A stretch of DNA of 22,032 bases from positions 1 to 22,032 of the forward strand of contig VGYW01000095.1 of assembly GCA_016872875.1 (NCBI GenBank), read 5' to 3'. Every line of letters starts with the position of its first letter. The stretch's first letter is position 1. The notes under the pieces are model-generated. The model made no database searches. It saw only the letters and a list, made by a program, of their open reading frames with translations, and had not been told where the DNA came from. Below, piece by piece: positions 13,902 through 21,533 of the stretch. Source of the DNA: Planctomycetota bacterium (GTDB lineage: Bacteria > Planctomycetota > PUPC01 > DSUN01). A program made the translations under genes and the position numbers.

Positions 13902-13953
13902 GTAGTGCGGGCTTCAGCCCGTCGCTTAGGAGACGGCCTGAAGGCCGCACTAC
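13902..13953. repeat. Palindromic repeat family A, copy 2
   Basis: GTAGTGCGGGCTTCAGCCCG... is mirrored by CGGCCTGAAGGCCGCACTAC. The right end overlaps the 3' end of the glycosyltransferase gene: its TAG stop (13950-13952) is formed by the terminal GTAG of the repeat. Confidence 0.9.
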
Positions 13954-14726
13954 AAACTGGCCCAGACTGCGAGCGCAACCAGGGCCAGGCCCAGTGCCAC
14001 GACGCCTGCGCAGAACAATGGCCTCCGGCGAGCGAGGAAGGCCAGGTGGCTGCCGATCGTGCCGCCGAGGCGGGCCTTGGACCGCCCGCGCGCGCGCGCG
14101 CGGAGGTGGCCCGGAATCTCCTCGATGCGCAGCCCCCGCTCGAATGCCTGGCTGAGGATCTCAAGGTGGATCTCCTTGCCGTCCTCGGCCAGTGCGAGCC
14201 TCTTGAGGGCCTCGCGGCGGTAGCCGCGCACGATGCAGGTGGAGGTGTAGATGCGCCGCGGCCAGGCGAAGCGGAGGAGCCAGTTGCCGAGTCGGCTCGG
14301 CAGCAGCCGCTTCCAGCTCACCCCCTCGCTCGTTCCGCCGGGCATGTAGGCGGAGACGAGCACGAGGTCCGGCCCCCCCTCCCGCGCGAGGGCCTGGTGC
14401 ATGCGCAGGACGTGGGCGGGGTCGTAGCTGAGGTCGAAATCCACGGAGACCACGAAGCGGCCCCGTGCGGCAGCGAAGCCGGTGCGGAGCGCGCGCCCGC
14501 GGCCGGCGTTGGGCGTGTAGCCGACGACGCGGACGCGGGGGTCGCGCGCCGCCTCGGCCTCCGCGCGGGCGCGCGAACCATCCGTGCTCCCGTCGTCCAA
14601 CATCACCAGCTCCCAGGAGCCGGTGAACCCGGCCATCGCCTCGCGCACCCTGCGCGCGGTCTCGGCCACGCTCTCCTCCTCGTTGAACATGGGGGCGATG
14701 ATGCTTAGCTCAAGCTGGCCGGACAT
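13950..14726 (-). CDS. Family 2 glycosyltransferase, polyprenyl-phosphate mannose/glucose synthase-like
   Basis: The 258-residue protein has a GT-A fold resembling DPM1-type enzymes that move a sugar from a nucleotide to a lipid phosphate on the inner face of the membrane. Motifs are APMFNEEES (11-19), LDDGSTDGS (43-51), NAGRGRALRTGF (73-84) and the metal-binding DFDLSYDP (96-103, the family DxD). A basic stretch (RARARGRSK) precedes one C-terminal transmembrane helix (about 236-256). The sugar donor cannot be told from sequence. The start has only a weak AGG. The upstream neighbour is the glucuronokinase-like gene, which would fit sugar-nucleotide supply for an envelope glycan (inference). 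A run of eight CG dinucleotides sits in the RARAR codons. The stop codon is supplied by a palindromic repeat. Confidence 0.9.
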   Translation of the reverse strand: MSGQLELSIIAPMFNEEESVAETARRVREAMAGFTGSWELVMLDDGSTDGSRARAEAEAARDPRVRVVGYTPNAGRGRALRTGFAAARGRFVVSVDFDLSYDPAHVLRMHQALAREGGPDLVLVSAYMPGGTSEGVSWKRLLPSRLGNWLLRFAWPRRIYTSTCIVRGYRREALKRLALAEDGKEIHLEILSQAFERGLRIEEIPGHLRARARGRSKARLGGTIGSHLAFLARRRPLFCAGVVALGLALVALAVWASL

Positions 14727-14757
14727 TGAGATTGCCTACAGTCCCGGTTTCTCGGGT

Positions 14758-14847
14758 TCGTCGTCGTCCTCGTCGTCGTCGTCGCTTCTCTGGGCTCAGT
14801 CCATCCTGGAGGTTCGACGACGAGGACGACGACGACAACGACGACGA
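14758..14847. repeat. Palindromic repeat family D, copy 2
   Basis: A TCGTCGTCGTCCTCGTCG run (14758-14784) is mirrored by CGACGACGAGGACGACG (14815-14847) around a roughly 30-base unique loop. The unit here is mainly the triplet TCG with interspersed TCC. It fills the spacer between the GHMP kinase and glycosyltransferase genes. Confidence 0.85.
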
Positions 14848-14872
14848 TTGGGGCCCCAAGCTCAATGTCCGC

Positions 14873-15865
14873 TCAGACCCGCGGCTTGATGGTCTTGCAG
14901 CCGAGTGCGCTGAATGCCTGGCGGAGTGCGGCGAAGTGCTTCTCGGAGCGGTAGAGTCCGACGACGGCGCCGCCGGAGCCGCCGAAGTGGCAGGGCGCGC
15001 CGAGCTTGCGCGCGGCCTCGACCATCTCGACCTGGCCCGGCTTGAGGGCCATGATGCTGCGGCGGAGGTCGAAGTTGGCGTTGATCAGCTCGCCGAGCTT
15101 GCGGACATTGCCCTGGGCCAACGCCTCCCGACCCTGCTCGGCGTAGCTTGCGAACTCCCCCATGGCCTTGACCACCACGGGGTCGCCGTGGTCGAAGCGG
15201 CTGCGGAGGTCGCTGTGAGTGACCTCGGAGCCTTCGGCGTGCTCGACGCTGTAGGCGACGAAGAGCGGGGGTAGGCAGGCCTTCGGGAGCGGTTCGTAGA
15301 GGCCGTGGCCCTGCCGCTCGAGCAGCTCGCGGGCGAAGTCCATGTAGACCACCCCCTCGTAGGTCTGGATGACGCGGTCCTGGAGGCCGGCGGGGATTTT
15401 CAGCTCCTCGGTCTCCGCGTGGAGGGCGAGGGTGGGCAGAAGGGTCTTGGGGATCTCGACGCCGTAGAAGCGCATGAGCGCGCGGATGGTGGCGACGACG
15501 ATGGCGGATGAGCCGCCCATGCCCACCAGGCGCGGGATGGTGCTGCGGTAGCGGAGGGTGAAGTTGCGGGGAGGGAGCGTGACGTTGCGCGAGGCGGAGT
15601 ATTCGGCGAACTTCTTGATGGTGGCCTTGATGAGGCGCACGCCGCCATAGTAGCCGAAGAGGCGTATCTGGCGGACGAGGTCCTCGAGGCTCTTGAAGCG
15701 CGAGCGGTCCTCCTCGCTGTCGAGGATTTCCATCTCGGGGCTCTCCCAGAGGGTGGCTTCGGCGGTGAAGTTGCGGATGATGAAGGCGATGGTCTTGCCG
15801 AAGTAGCCGTCGGAGGGATTGCCCAGGAGCGCGGCGCGGGCGTGGGCCTGTGTGCGGATGATCAC
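14873..15865 (-). CDS. Glucuronokinase-like GHMP kinase
   Basis: The 330-residue GHMP-family sugar kinase has motif 1 LLGNPSDGYFGKTI (13-26), the ATP-binding loop PRLVGMGGSSA (111-121), AGLQDR (159-164) with the likely catalytic Asp163, and motif 3 FGGSGGAVVG (294-303). Stretches such as GYYGGVRLIKA, IPAGLQDRV, VYMDF, NFDLRRS and the motif order match plant glucuronokinase as I remember it, closer than to galactokinase, mevalonate kinase or heptose kinases. The expected reaction is ATP-dependent phosphorylation of D-glucuronate to glucuronate 1-phosphate, feeding UDP-glucuronate. The start is the GTG at 15865 with AGGA eight bases upstream; the frame stays open much further, but through the family D repeat and over the antisense of the PQQ gene. 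Substrate is inference; another uronate or sugar is possible. Confidence 0.82.
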   Translation of the reverse strand: MIIRTQAHARAALLGNPSDGYFGKTIAFIIRNFTAEATLWESPEMEILDSEEDRSRFKSLEDLVRQIRLFGYYGGVRLIKATIKKFAEYSASRNVTLPPRNFTLRYRSTIPRLVGMGGSSAIVVATIRALMRFYGVEIPKTLLPTLALHAETEELKIPAGLQDRVIQTYEGVVYMDFARELLERQGHGLYEPLPKACLPPLFVAYSVEHAEGSEVTHSDLRSRFDHGDPVVVKAMGEFASYAEQGREALAQGNVRKLGELINANFDLRRSIMALKPGQVEMVEAARKLGAPCHFGGSGGAVVGLYRSEKHFAALRQAFSALGCKTIKPRV

Positions 15866-15877
15866 GGTGGGTGTCCT

Positions 15878-15973
15878 ATCGTCCTCGTCCTCGTCCCTCC
15901 TCCTCGTCCTCGGTTCCCCCAGGTCGGGCAAGAAGAGTCGAGGACGAGGGATGAGGACGAGGACGCGGACGAT
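15878..15973. repeat. Palindromic repeat family D, copy 3
   Basis: ATCGTCCTCGTCCTCGTCCC at the start is mirrored by a GAGGACGAGGACGCGGACGAT-type end, with a loop near GTTCCCCCAGGTCGGGC. The left end lies against the ribosome binding site of the GHMP kinase (minus), so the hairpin would form in its leader or just upstream. Confidence 0.85.
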
Positions 15974-15995
15974 CAGAGAAGGAGCGCTGTGCTCG

Positions 15996-17813
15996 CTACT
16001 CCTTCCCCTTTCTCTTGGCTTCCTCGTCGTCGAGTTCGGCGGGGGTCTTCTCGCCTTCTGGGGCTTTGGACTTGGTGGGGCCGAGCTTGGCGCCCTCCTT
16101 CTCCTTCTCCTTCTCCTCGGCGGCGGGGAGGCCCTCCTCCTTGTCCTTGGGTTGCTCGCCTTTCTCGACGCCTTCCTCGGCCTCCTTCTTGGGCGGCGGC
16201 CTGGGGGGCAGGGTGGGGCGCTTGGGCCTGGGGGTCTCGCCGGGCTCCACGCTCGGCTCGGGCTCCTCGGGCACGCCCTTGACCTTCGGCGGGGCCTTCT
16301 TCTCGGGCGGGGGCGGCGGGGCCTTCTTCTCGAGGTGGTCGCCACGGACGTAGAAGGCATAGATCTCGCCCCTGTCCGTGCAGAGGTAGAAGTGGTCGTT
16401 GACCGTGTTTCGGACGAAGTGGGTGAATGGTTCTGCGGAGACGCCCCACCTCTTCTCGCCGGTCTTGCGGTCAATGCACCAGACCTCTCTGCCGGCGCCC
16501 TGGATGTAGATGTTGTCGCGTCCGAGCGCGATGGGCCAGCCGCCCTTGGGCACGCGCCAGAGGAGCTTGCCGTCCTGCGTGGGGCCAACGGGGGGGGCCG
16601 CCTTGGCGGCCGGCTCGCCCCCGGCACGCGCCGCCGCCGCCGGCTGGGCCTGGGAGTAGAGCACCGCGTAGAAGGCATCGCCGTCGGCGGAGAAGTAGAC
16701 GACATCGTTCTCCACCCACACGGGCTGGGTGACTTGCCCCTGGACGGGGTACTTCCAGCGGAGGAGTCCGCTGAAGCGGTTGACGCAGTGGACGAAGAGG
16801 TCCTCCGCTGGGAGGATGACGTCCACGAGGTAGAGGACTGGGGTGACTCTGAAGCCGTCGTGGGCCTTGTAGGTCCACTTGGCCGAGTTCGTGGTCGGGG
16901 AGTATGCGGTGAGGACGCCGCCGGTGTCGGCGAAGTAGACGTAGTCGGGGGCTGGCGCCACGGCGCCCACCACTGTCTCGTCGGTCACGAACGACCATTC
17001 GCGCGAGCGGGTCTCGCGGTCGAGGGCGCACACGCGGCGCTCCCAGGAGTTGACGATCACGGTGGTGCCGCGGACGGCGGGGGGGCTGGACGCAGGGAAT
17101 GGCAGGACGATGCGGCGGCGCGGACGCCCCATAATCCGGTCAATCTCGTAGTAGACGTCTTTCGCGATCACCAGGATGTTGTTGGTGTCCTCCCCGTAGC
17201 CGCTCTGGCTGCCGCCGGGGAGGGCGTAGATCCACTGGAGGATGCCGGTCGTCGGCTCGAAGGAGTAGAGGTCGTTGTCGGTCGTCTCGATGAGGAGTCG
17301 GTCGTCCGTGATGTAGCTGGCCCGTATCGGGCGCCCGCCGGTGTCGAGGTGCCAGGCCAGCAGGATGTCGTGCCCGCGCAGGAAGTGCTGGGCGAGGACG
17401 GGCGATTCGAGCTTGCGTGCGACGGCCACGGCGCCGCGCGTGTCGGGCTGCGCGGCCACGCCTGGCGTCACCTGGCGCCCGGCGAGCAGGAAGGCATCGT
17501 GGGTGTCGCGGAAGACCCTGTTGGTGGTCTGCGAGACGGCCTGGCTGGCGTGGGTGAGGCCGCGGCGTCCCTCGCGCGTGATGCTGGCGAGACCCTTCGC
17601 CGTGTCGTCCTTCACGCTTGCCATGCCGCGGCGCATGGAGGCCACGGCCGAGTTGATGTCGCGGCCCAGGTCCTTCAGCGCGCGAAGGGTGTAGAAGCGC
17701 ACCTGCTCGATCCAGGACTTCGGCGCGGGCCTGGGCGGGGCCTCGGCGGCCTCAAGGGCGGCGGGTGCGGCGAGGAGAGCCATGCACGCGAAGGCGGACA
17801 GCGTTCTACGCAT
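15996..17813 (-). CDS. Exported PQQ-propeller protein with charged C-terminal tail
   Basis: The 605-residue protein has a signal peptide (about 1-23, LEA|AEA). A helical, possibly coiled-coil segment follows (about 35-105; RDINSAVASMRRGMASVKDD, TTNRVFRDTHDAF). The propeller has PQQ/BamB-like blades (GILQWIYALPG, SREWSFVTDE, SAKWTYKAHDG, LLRWKYPVQG, GKLLWRVPKG, EKRWGVSAEP), with repeats ending near 485. The last 110 residues or so are low-complexity Pro, Lys and Glu. It begins 19 bp after glyA and is probably co-transcribed with it. The start at 17813 is favoured by AAGGGTG upstream and the signal peptide. No dehydrogenase motif was found; an envelope scaffold or sensor is plausible. It is paralogous in fold, not closely in sequence, to the 6113-8941 protein. 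Confidence 0.85.
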   Translation of the reverse strand: MRRTLSAFACMALLAAPAALEAAEAPPRPAPKSWIEQVRFYTLRALKDLGRDINSAVASMRRGMASVKDDTAKGLASITREGRRGLTHASQAVSQTTNRVFRDTHDAFLLAGRQVTPGVAAQPDTRGAVAVARKLESPVLAQHFLRGHDILLAWHLDTGGRPIRASYITDDRLLIETTDNDLYSFEPTTGILQWIYALPGGSQSGYGEDTNNILVIAKDVYYEIDRIMGRPRRRIVLPFPASSPPAVRGTTVIVNSWERRVCALDRETRSREWSFVTDETVVGAVAPAPDYVYFADTGGVLTAYSPTTNSAKWTYKAHDGFRVTPVLYLVDVILPAEDLFVHCVNRFSGLLRWKYPVQGQVTQPVWVENDVVYFSADGDAFYAVLYSQAQPAAAARAGGEPAAKAAPPVGPTQDGKLLWRVPKGGWPIALGRDNIYIQGAGREVWCIDRKTGEKRWGVSAEPFTHFVRNTVNDHFYLCTDRGEIYAFYVRGDHLEKKAPPPPPEKKAPPKVKGVPEEPEPSVEPGETPRPKRPTLPPRPPPKKEAEEGVEKGEQPKDKEEGLPAAEEKEKEKEGAKLGPTKSKAPEGEKTPAELDDEEAKRKGKE

Positions 17814-17832
17814 GGGCGGACACCCTTCTGGT

Positions 17833-19134
17833 TCAGGCTCCAACGCGTTCGGCGAGCTCCGGCAAGAAGATGCCGGAAAGCCCGGGGTAGATGGGGAACT
17901 GGAGGCAGAGCTCTTCGACCTCAGGGCGGATACGCGCGCGGAGCGCCGCGTCGTCGGGCCGCCGCAGCACGCGGTCTATCCAGTCGGCGATCAGGAACAT
18001 CTCGGGCTCCTTCATGCCGCGCGTGGTCACGGCCGGGGTCCCGATGCGGATGCCGCTGGCCTCGCGCGCGCTGCGCGGGTCGAAGGGGATCAGGTTCTGG
18101 TTCAGGGTGATGCCGGCCTCGTCGAGCAGTTGGCAGGCGAGGCGGCCCGTGATGCCGATGTTGCGGAGGTCCACCAGGAAGAGGTGGTTGTCGCTCCCGC
18201 CCGTGACGATGCGGTAGCCGCGGTCCTGGAGCTCGCGGAGCATGGCCTGGCAGTTGGCGAGGATTTGGGCCTGGTAGTCGGCGAAGTCGGGTTCGAGGGC
18301 CTCCTTGAGCGCCACGGCCTTGCCCGCGATGGTGTGCATGAGCGGGCCGCCCTGGATGCCGGGGAAGACCTGGGCGTCCACCTTCGCGGCATACTCCTTC
18401 TTGCACATGATGATGCCGCCGCGCGGGCCGCGCATCGTCTTGTGGGTCGTGGCCGTCACGAAGTCGGCGTACGGCACCGGCGTGGGGTGCAGGCCGGCGG
18501 CGATGAGGCCGGCCGGGTGCGCCACGTCGGCCATTAGGTATGCGCCCACCTCGCGGGCGACCTCGGCGAAGCGCTGGAAGTCAATGAACCGCGGGTAGGA
18601 GCTTGCCCCTGTGACGATGAGCTTCGGGCGGTGCCGCTGGGCCAGCTCGCGCACCTGGTCCATGTCGATCGTCTCGGTCTCGCGGCTCACGCCGTAGGGG
18701 ACGACGTTGTAGAGAGCCCCGCAGAAGCTCTTGGGTGCGCCGTGGGAGAGGTGGCCCCCGTGGGCGAGGTCGAGCGCCATCAGCGTGTCGCCGGGCCGCA
18801 GGAAGGCGAAGTAGACCGCCATGTTGGCCTGCGTGCCGCAGTGGGGCTGGACGTTTGCGTGCTCGGCCCCGAAAATCTGCTTCGCGCGTTCGATGGCGAG
18901 GCGCTCGGCCACGTCCACGAACTCACAGCCGCCGTAGTAGCGCGCGCCGTAGTAGCCCTCGGCGTACTTGTTCGTCATCACCGAGCCGGTCGCGATCATC
19001 ACGGCCGCGCTCGTGTAGTTCTCCGCCGCGATGAGGTCAATGCGCGTAAGCTGCCGGTGCAGGTCCCGGCACACCGCATCGTAGATCTCGGGGTCCACAG
19101 CCTGAAGCGGGTTGTCCATTCCCTCTAGGCCCAT
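17833..19134 (-). CDS. glyA: Serine hydroxymethyltransferase
   Basis: GlyA is a cytoplasmic PLP enzyme that interconverts serine and glycine while charging tetrahydrofolate with a one-carbon unit. The 433-residue protein has the family features in order: LIAAENYTS (34-42), [15 protein letters not shown] (55-69), [11 protein letters not shown] (94-104), [11 protein letters not shown] (122-132), [10 protein letters not shown] (201-210) with the PLP-binding Asp, and [14 protein letters not shown] (227-240) with the Schiff-base Lys232. Length is normal to slightly long. The ATG at 19134 is preferred over one at 19119 because AGGAAGG lies eight bases ahead; the frame is open back to 19281 but that reads through repeats of families A and B. 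A PQQ-propeller gene follows at 19 bp. Confidence 0.97.
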   Translation of the reverse strand: MGLEGMDNPLQAVDPEIYDAVCRDLHRQLTRIDLIAAENYTSAAVMIATGSVMTNKYAEGYYGARYYGGCEFVDVAERLAIERAKQIFGAEHANVQPHCGTQANMAVYFAFLRPGDTLMALDLAHGGHLSHGAPKSFCGALYNVVPYGVSRETETIDMDQVRELAQRHRPKLIVTGASSYPRFIDFQRFAEVAREVGAYLMADVAHPAGLIAAGLHPTPVPYADFVTATTHKTMRGPRGGIIMCKKEYAAKVDAQVFPGIQGGPLMHTIAGKAVALKEALEPDFADYQAQILANCQAMLRELQDRGYRIVTGGSDNHLFLVDLRNIGITGRLACQLLDEAGITLNQNLIPFDPRSAREASGIRIGTPAVTTRGMKEPEMFLIADWIDRVLRRPDDAALRARIRPEVEELCLQFPIYPGLSGIFLPELAERVGA

Positions 19135-19160
19135 TCGCTCAGCCTTCCTCAAACACGTTT

Positions 19161-19209
19161 GTAGTGCGGGCTTTAGCCCGCTCTCTCTTAAGGCGGCCTG
19201 TGGCCGCAG
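19161..19209. repeat. Palindromic repeat family A, copy 3 (degenerate)
   Basis: GTAGTGCGGGCTTTAGCCCG is intact, but the mirrored half reads GGCGGCCTGTGGCCGCAG and lacks the closing CACTAC. It lies in the glyA upstream region and touches the family B element. Confidence 0.75.
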
Positions 19210-19214
19210 CCAAC

Positions 19215-19289
19215 GGGGATGATTGGATGGATGGATGACTGGATGATTGTCTGACACCCATCCACCCATCCATTCATCCATTCATCCCC
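19215..19289. repeat. Palindromic repeat family B, copy 3 (inverted)
   Basis: This 75-bp element lies in the opposite orientation to copy 1 (centre TGTCTGACA). Reverse-complemented, it differs from copy 1 at three of 75 positions by my count. It lies between prfB and glyA. Confidence 0.88.
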
Positions 19290-19330
19290 CAACATGCGCG
19301 CAAAGCGCGCGCGAGCCACGACCGAAGGTC

Positions 19331-20459
19331 CTACGAACTGGCCGCGGCAGCGGCCGGCTCGCCGATCTTCTGCCTCAGGCAGGCCTCGATGAACCGGTCG
19401 AGGTCGCCGTCCAGCACCCCGTCCACGTCGCTCGTCTCCACGCCGGTCACGAGGTCCTTCGCGAGCTTGTAGGGCTGGAGGACGTAGTTCCGGCGTTGGC
19501 TGCCGAAGGCGATCTCCATCTTGGTGCCGCTGAGTGCGGCGAGCTCGGCCTGGCGCTCCTCCTGGCGGCGCGCGTAGAGGCGCGCCTTGAGGAGCCGCAT
19601 CGCCACGGCGCGGTTCTGGTGCTGCGAGCGCTCGCTCTGGGCCGCCACCACGAGCCCCGTCGGCAGGTGCGTTATCCGCACCGCCGTCTCCACCTTGTTC
19701 ACGTTCTGCCCGCCCGGGCCGCCCGAGCGGAAGCGGTCGACCCGCAGGTCCTTCTCGTCAATCTCGACGTCCAGTTCGGCCTCGTCAATCTGGGGCGCGA
19801 CGTCCACGGACGCGAAGGACGTGTGGCGGCGAGCCGCGGCGTCGAAGGGCGAGATGCGCACCAGGCGGTGCACCCCCACCTCGCTCCGCAGGTAGCCGTA
19901 AGCATACGGCCCCTTGACGTCCAGCGTCACGCTCCGCAGCCCCGCCGCGTCGCCCTCCATCGAGTCCACGATCGTGGCCTCGAAGCCCTTGCGCTCCATC
20001 CAGCGGGTGTACATGCGGAGGAGCATGGCCACCCAGTCGCAGGCCTCGGTGCCGCCGGCGCCGGCCTGGATGGTCAGGAAGGCGTCGTTGGCGTCGTATG
20101 GCCCGCCGAGCATGGCCTTGAGCTGGAAGGCGGCCAGGTCGGCCTCGAGGGCCGCCAGGTCGCGCCCGAGCTCCTCGAGCGCCGCCCCGTCGCCCTCCTC
20201 GGCCGCCAGGGGCAGCAGCTCCGCGATGTCCCCCGCGCGCCTCTCGAAGCCGCGCATCGGGTCAACCACCGCCTTCAGCCGCTTGAGCTCCTGCACCGTG
20301 CGCCGGGCGCCCTCGGGGTCGGACCAGAAGCTCGGCTCCGCCATCCTGGCCTCCACGCGGGCCAGCTCGGAGTCCTTCCCCGCCTTGTCAAAGAGACACC
20401 AGGAGTTCGTCGAGGACGCGGCGGACCTCCGCCAGGCGCCCCGTCAGCTCGTTTTCCAT
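19331..20459 (-). CDS. prfB: Peptide chain release factor 2, programmed +1 frameshift
   Basis: RF2 recognises UAA and UGA stops and triggers release of the finished protein. Frame 0 starts at ATG 20459 (GAGGTG five bases upstream), encodes 23 residues (MENELTG... ELLVSL) and stops at TGA 20390-20388. The +1 frame continues DKAGKDSELARVEARM to 19331, giving 375 residues. Recognition motif SPF (about 203-205) marks RF2 rather than RF1. The catalytic GGQ lies at about 249-251 in SGGPGGQNVNK, matching E. coli numbering almost exactly. An unshifted start at the GTG near 20356 would remove the N-terminal helix. A promoter overlaps the end of the amidohydrolase gene upstream. Confidence 0.96.
20387..20393 (-). 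promoter_or_regulatory. prfB recoding site CTTTGAC
   Basis: Codons TCT CTT TGA C occur at codon 22-24, the same slippery CTT-TGA-C heptamer used by E. coli prfB. A weak Shine-Dalgarno-like GGTG lies three bases before CTT; the E. coli AGGGGG stimulator is not present. Low RF2 would slow reading of TGA and favour the shift, giving autoregulation. Confidence 0.93.
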
Positions 20460-20505
20460 TCGCACCTCTGCTGCGCGTTGCAGGCGCAATGCGTCACACC
20501 GCCCT

Positions 20506-20533
20506 ATTGTACTGCCAAAGCCCGCCGTGTCAA
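20506..20533 (-). promoter_or_regulatory. Predicted sigma70-type promoter of prfB
   Basis: On the minus strand TTGACA (20533-20528), a 16-bp spacer and TACAAT (20511-20506) lie about 45 bases ahead of the prfB ATG. The TGA inside TTGACA is also the stop codon of the upstream amidohydrolase gene. Confidence 0.72.
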
Positions 20534-21336
20534 GTAGTGGTTCGTCCCAGGAGCCTTCGTGCGTTGTCGTGGAGGAGCGCGGCCTCGCGCTCGGCGCCGA
20601 GGCCCAGGCTCAGCACCCGCTCCACGGTCCGCTTCTGGTCGGACCAGGGGGAGTCCGTGCCAAAGAGAAGGTACTCCTTTGGGTGGCCGAGGAGGAGCTC
20701 GCGGGCCGCTGCGTCGTCCATGAACTCCAGGGAATACGAGATTTCCATGTAGATGGGCCGTCCGAGGAGGTGGCGGCGCGTCTCGCCCCAGTCCTGCCAG
20801 CCGCCGAGGTGCGTGGTGACGAGGCGCAGCCGCGGAAACCGGTCGAGCAGGCGCAGGACCCGCACGGCGTCGCACTTGCGGATGCGCGGGAAGGCCGTGT
20901 CGAAGCCCGTGTGGCTCAGGTGGAGCAGCCCGCTCTCCTGAAGAGCCTCATAGATGGGGAGGAGGCGCGGGTCGTCCATGTCGAAGCCCTGGTAGTAGGG
21001 GTGGAGCTTGATCCCCTTCAGCCCCGCCTCGCGCACCGCGTCAATCCGAGCCAGGGCCGCGGGGTCGAAGGGGTGAAACGACGGGAAGGGCACGATGCGC
21101 TCGGAGGCGATGCTCCGGCACCAGTTGAGGATGGAGGGGAACTGCTCGGGCTTGGTGGCGATGCAGGCCACGACCGAGGTCTCGATCCCCGCCGCGTCCA
21201 TCGAGCGTAGCAGGCCGCCGAGCGTCCCGTCCAGCACCGCCTTCGGGTTGCCCGGCTGCGCCTCGAGCGTCGCTATCGCCTTCGCCGCCAAGCCGTCGGG
21301 GAACGCGTGCGTGTGAAAATCAACCGCCTTCGCCAT
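20530..21336 (-). CDS. Amidohydrolase family 2 (metal-dependent hydrolase/decarboxylase) protein
   Basis: The 268-residue TIM-barrel protein has the amidohydrolase pattern: DFHTH (metal ligands His8, His10), KLHPYYQG (110-117), SHTGF with His142, THLGG with His176, and GTDSPW with Asp228 as the likely catalytic Asp. It ends in LLHDNARRLLG as in the ACMSD/amidohydrolase-2 group (PF04909). Substrate is unknown; relatives hydrolyse or decarboxylate small cyclic or aromatic acids. The start at 21336 has AAGGG six bases upstream and places HxH at the N-terminus; the open frame to 21660 runs through repeats and is rejected. A 17-bp-spaced promoter lies upstream. The gene ends inside the prfB promoter, so some read-through into prfB is possible. 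Confidence 0.9.
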   Translation of the reverse strand: MAKAVDFHTHAFPDGLAAKAIATLEAQPGNPKAVLDGTLGGLLRSMDAAGIETSVVACIATKPEQFPSILNWCRSIASERIVPFPSFHPFDPAALARIDAVREAGLKGIKLHPYYQGFDMDDPRLLPIYEALQESGLLHLSHTGFDTAFPRIRKCDAVRVLRLLDRFPRLRLVTTHLGGWQDWGETRRHLLGRPIYMEISYSLEFMDDAAARELLLGHPKEYLLFGTDSPWSDQKRTVERVLSLGLGAEREAALLHDNARRLLGRTTT

Positions 21337-21380
21337 CTGAGGCCCTTCCGCGACGCCGGAAACGGGATTCGGGGGGAGCG

Positions 21381-21409
21381 ACTCTACCACGCACGCCCGC
21401 CTGGTGCAA
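21381..21409 (-). promoter_or_regulatory. Predicted promoter of the amidohydrolase gene
   Basis: On the minus strand TTGCAC (21409-21404), a 17-bp spacer and TAGAGT (21386-21381) lie about 45 bases before the ATG. Both hexamers are moderate matches with ideal spacing. Confidence 0.5.
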
Positions 21410-21475
21410 CTGGGCCGACGTGGCCGAGCGCCGTCAGCGCAAGCACTTGGAGCGTCCACGAGAATGAGCAGGTTC

Positions 21476-21527
21476 GTAGTGCGGGCTTCAGCCCGTCCCG
21501 CCAGAAACGGCCTGAAGGCCGCACTAC
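21476..21527. repeat. Palindromic repeat family A, copy 4
   Basis: GTAGTGCGGGCTTCAGCCCG and CGGCCTGAAGGCCGCACTAC are mirrored with a short spacer, and followed by AAACT as at 13954. It is the same 52-bp length as copy 2. Confidence 0.9.
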
Positions 21528-21533
21528 AAACTT

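Noticed and set aside
15866..16705. Long N-terminal extension of the GHMP kinase
   Set aside because: Serine/arginine/proline-rich antisense-type sequence opposite another frame of the PQQ gene and through the family D repeat.
15819..18110. 763-residue plus-strand open frame
   Set aside because: Runs antisense through the PQQ-propeller gene and a repeat; composition is that of a shadow frame.
19135..19281. N-terminal extension of glyA starting MDEWMGG
   Set aside because: Translation of repeat families B and A; normal GlyA starts later with a good ribosome binding site.
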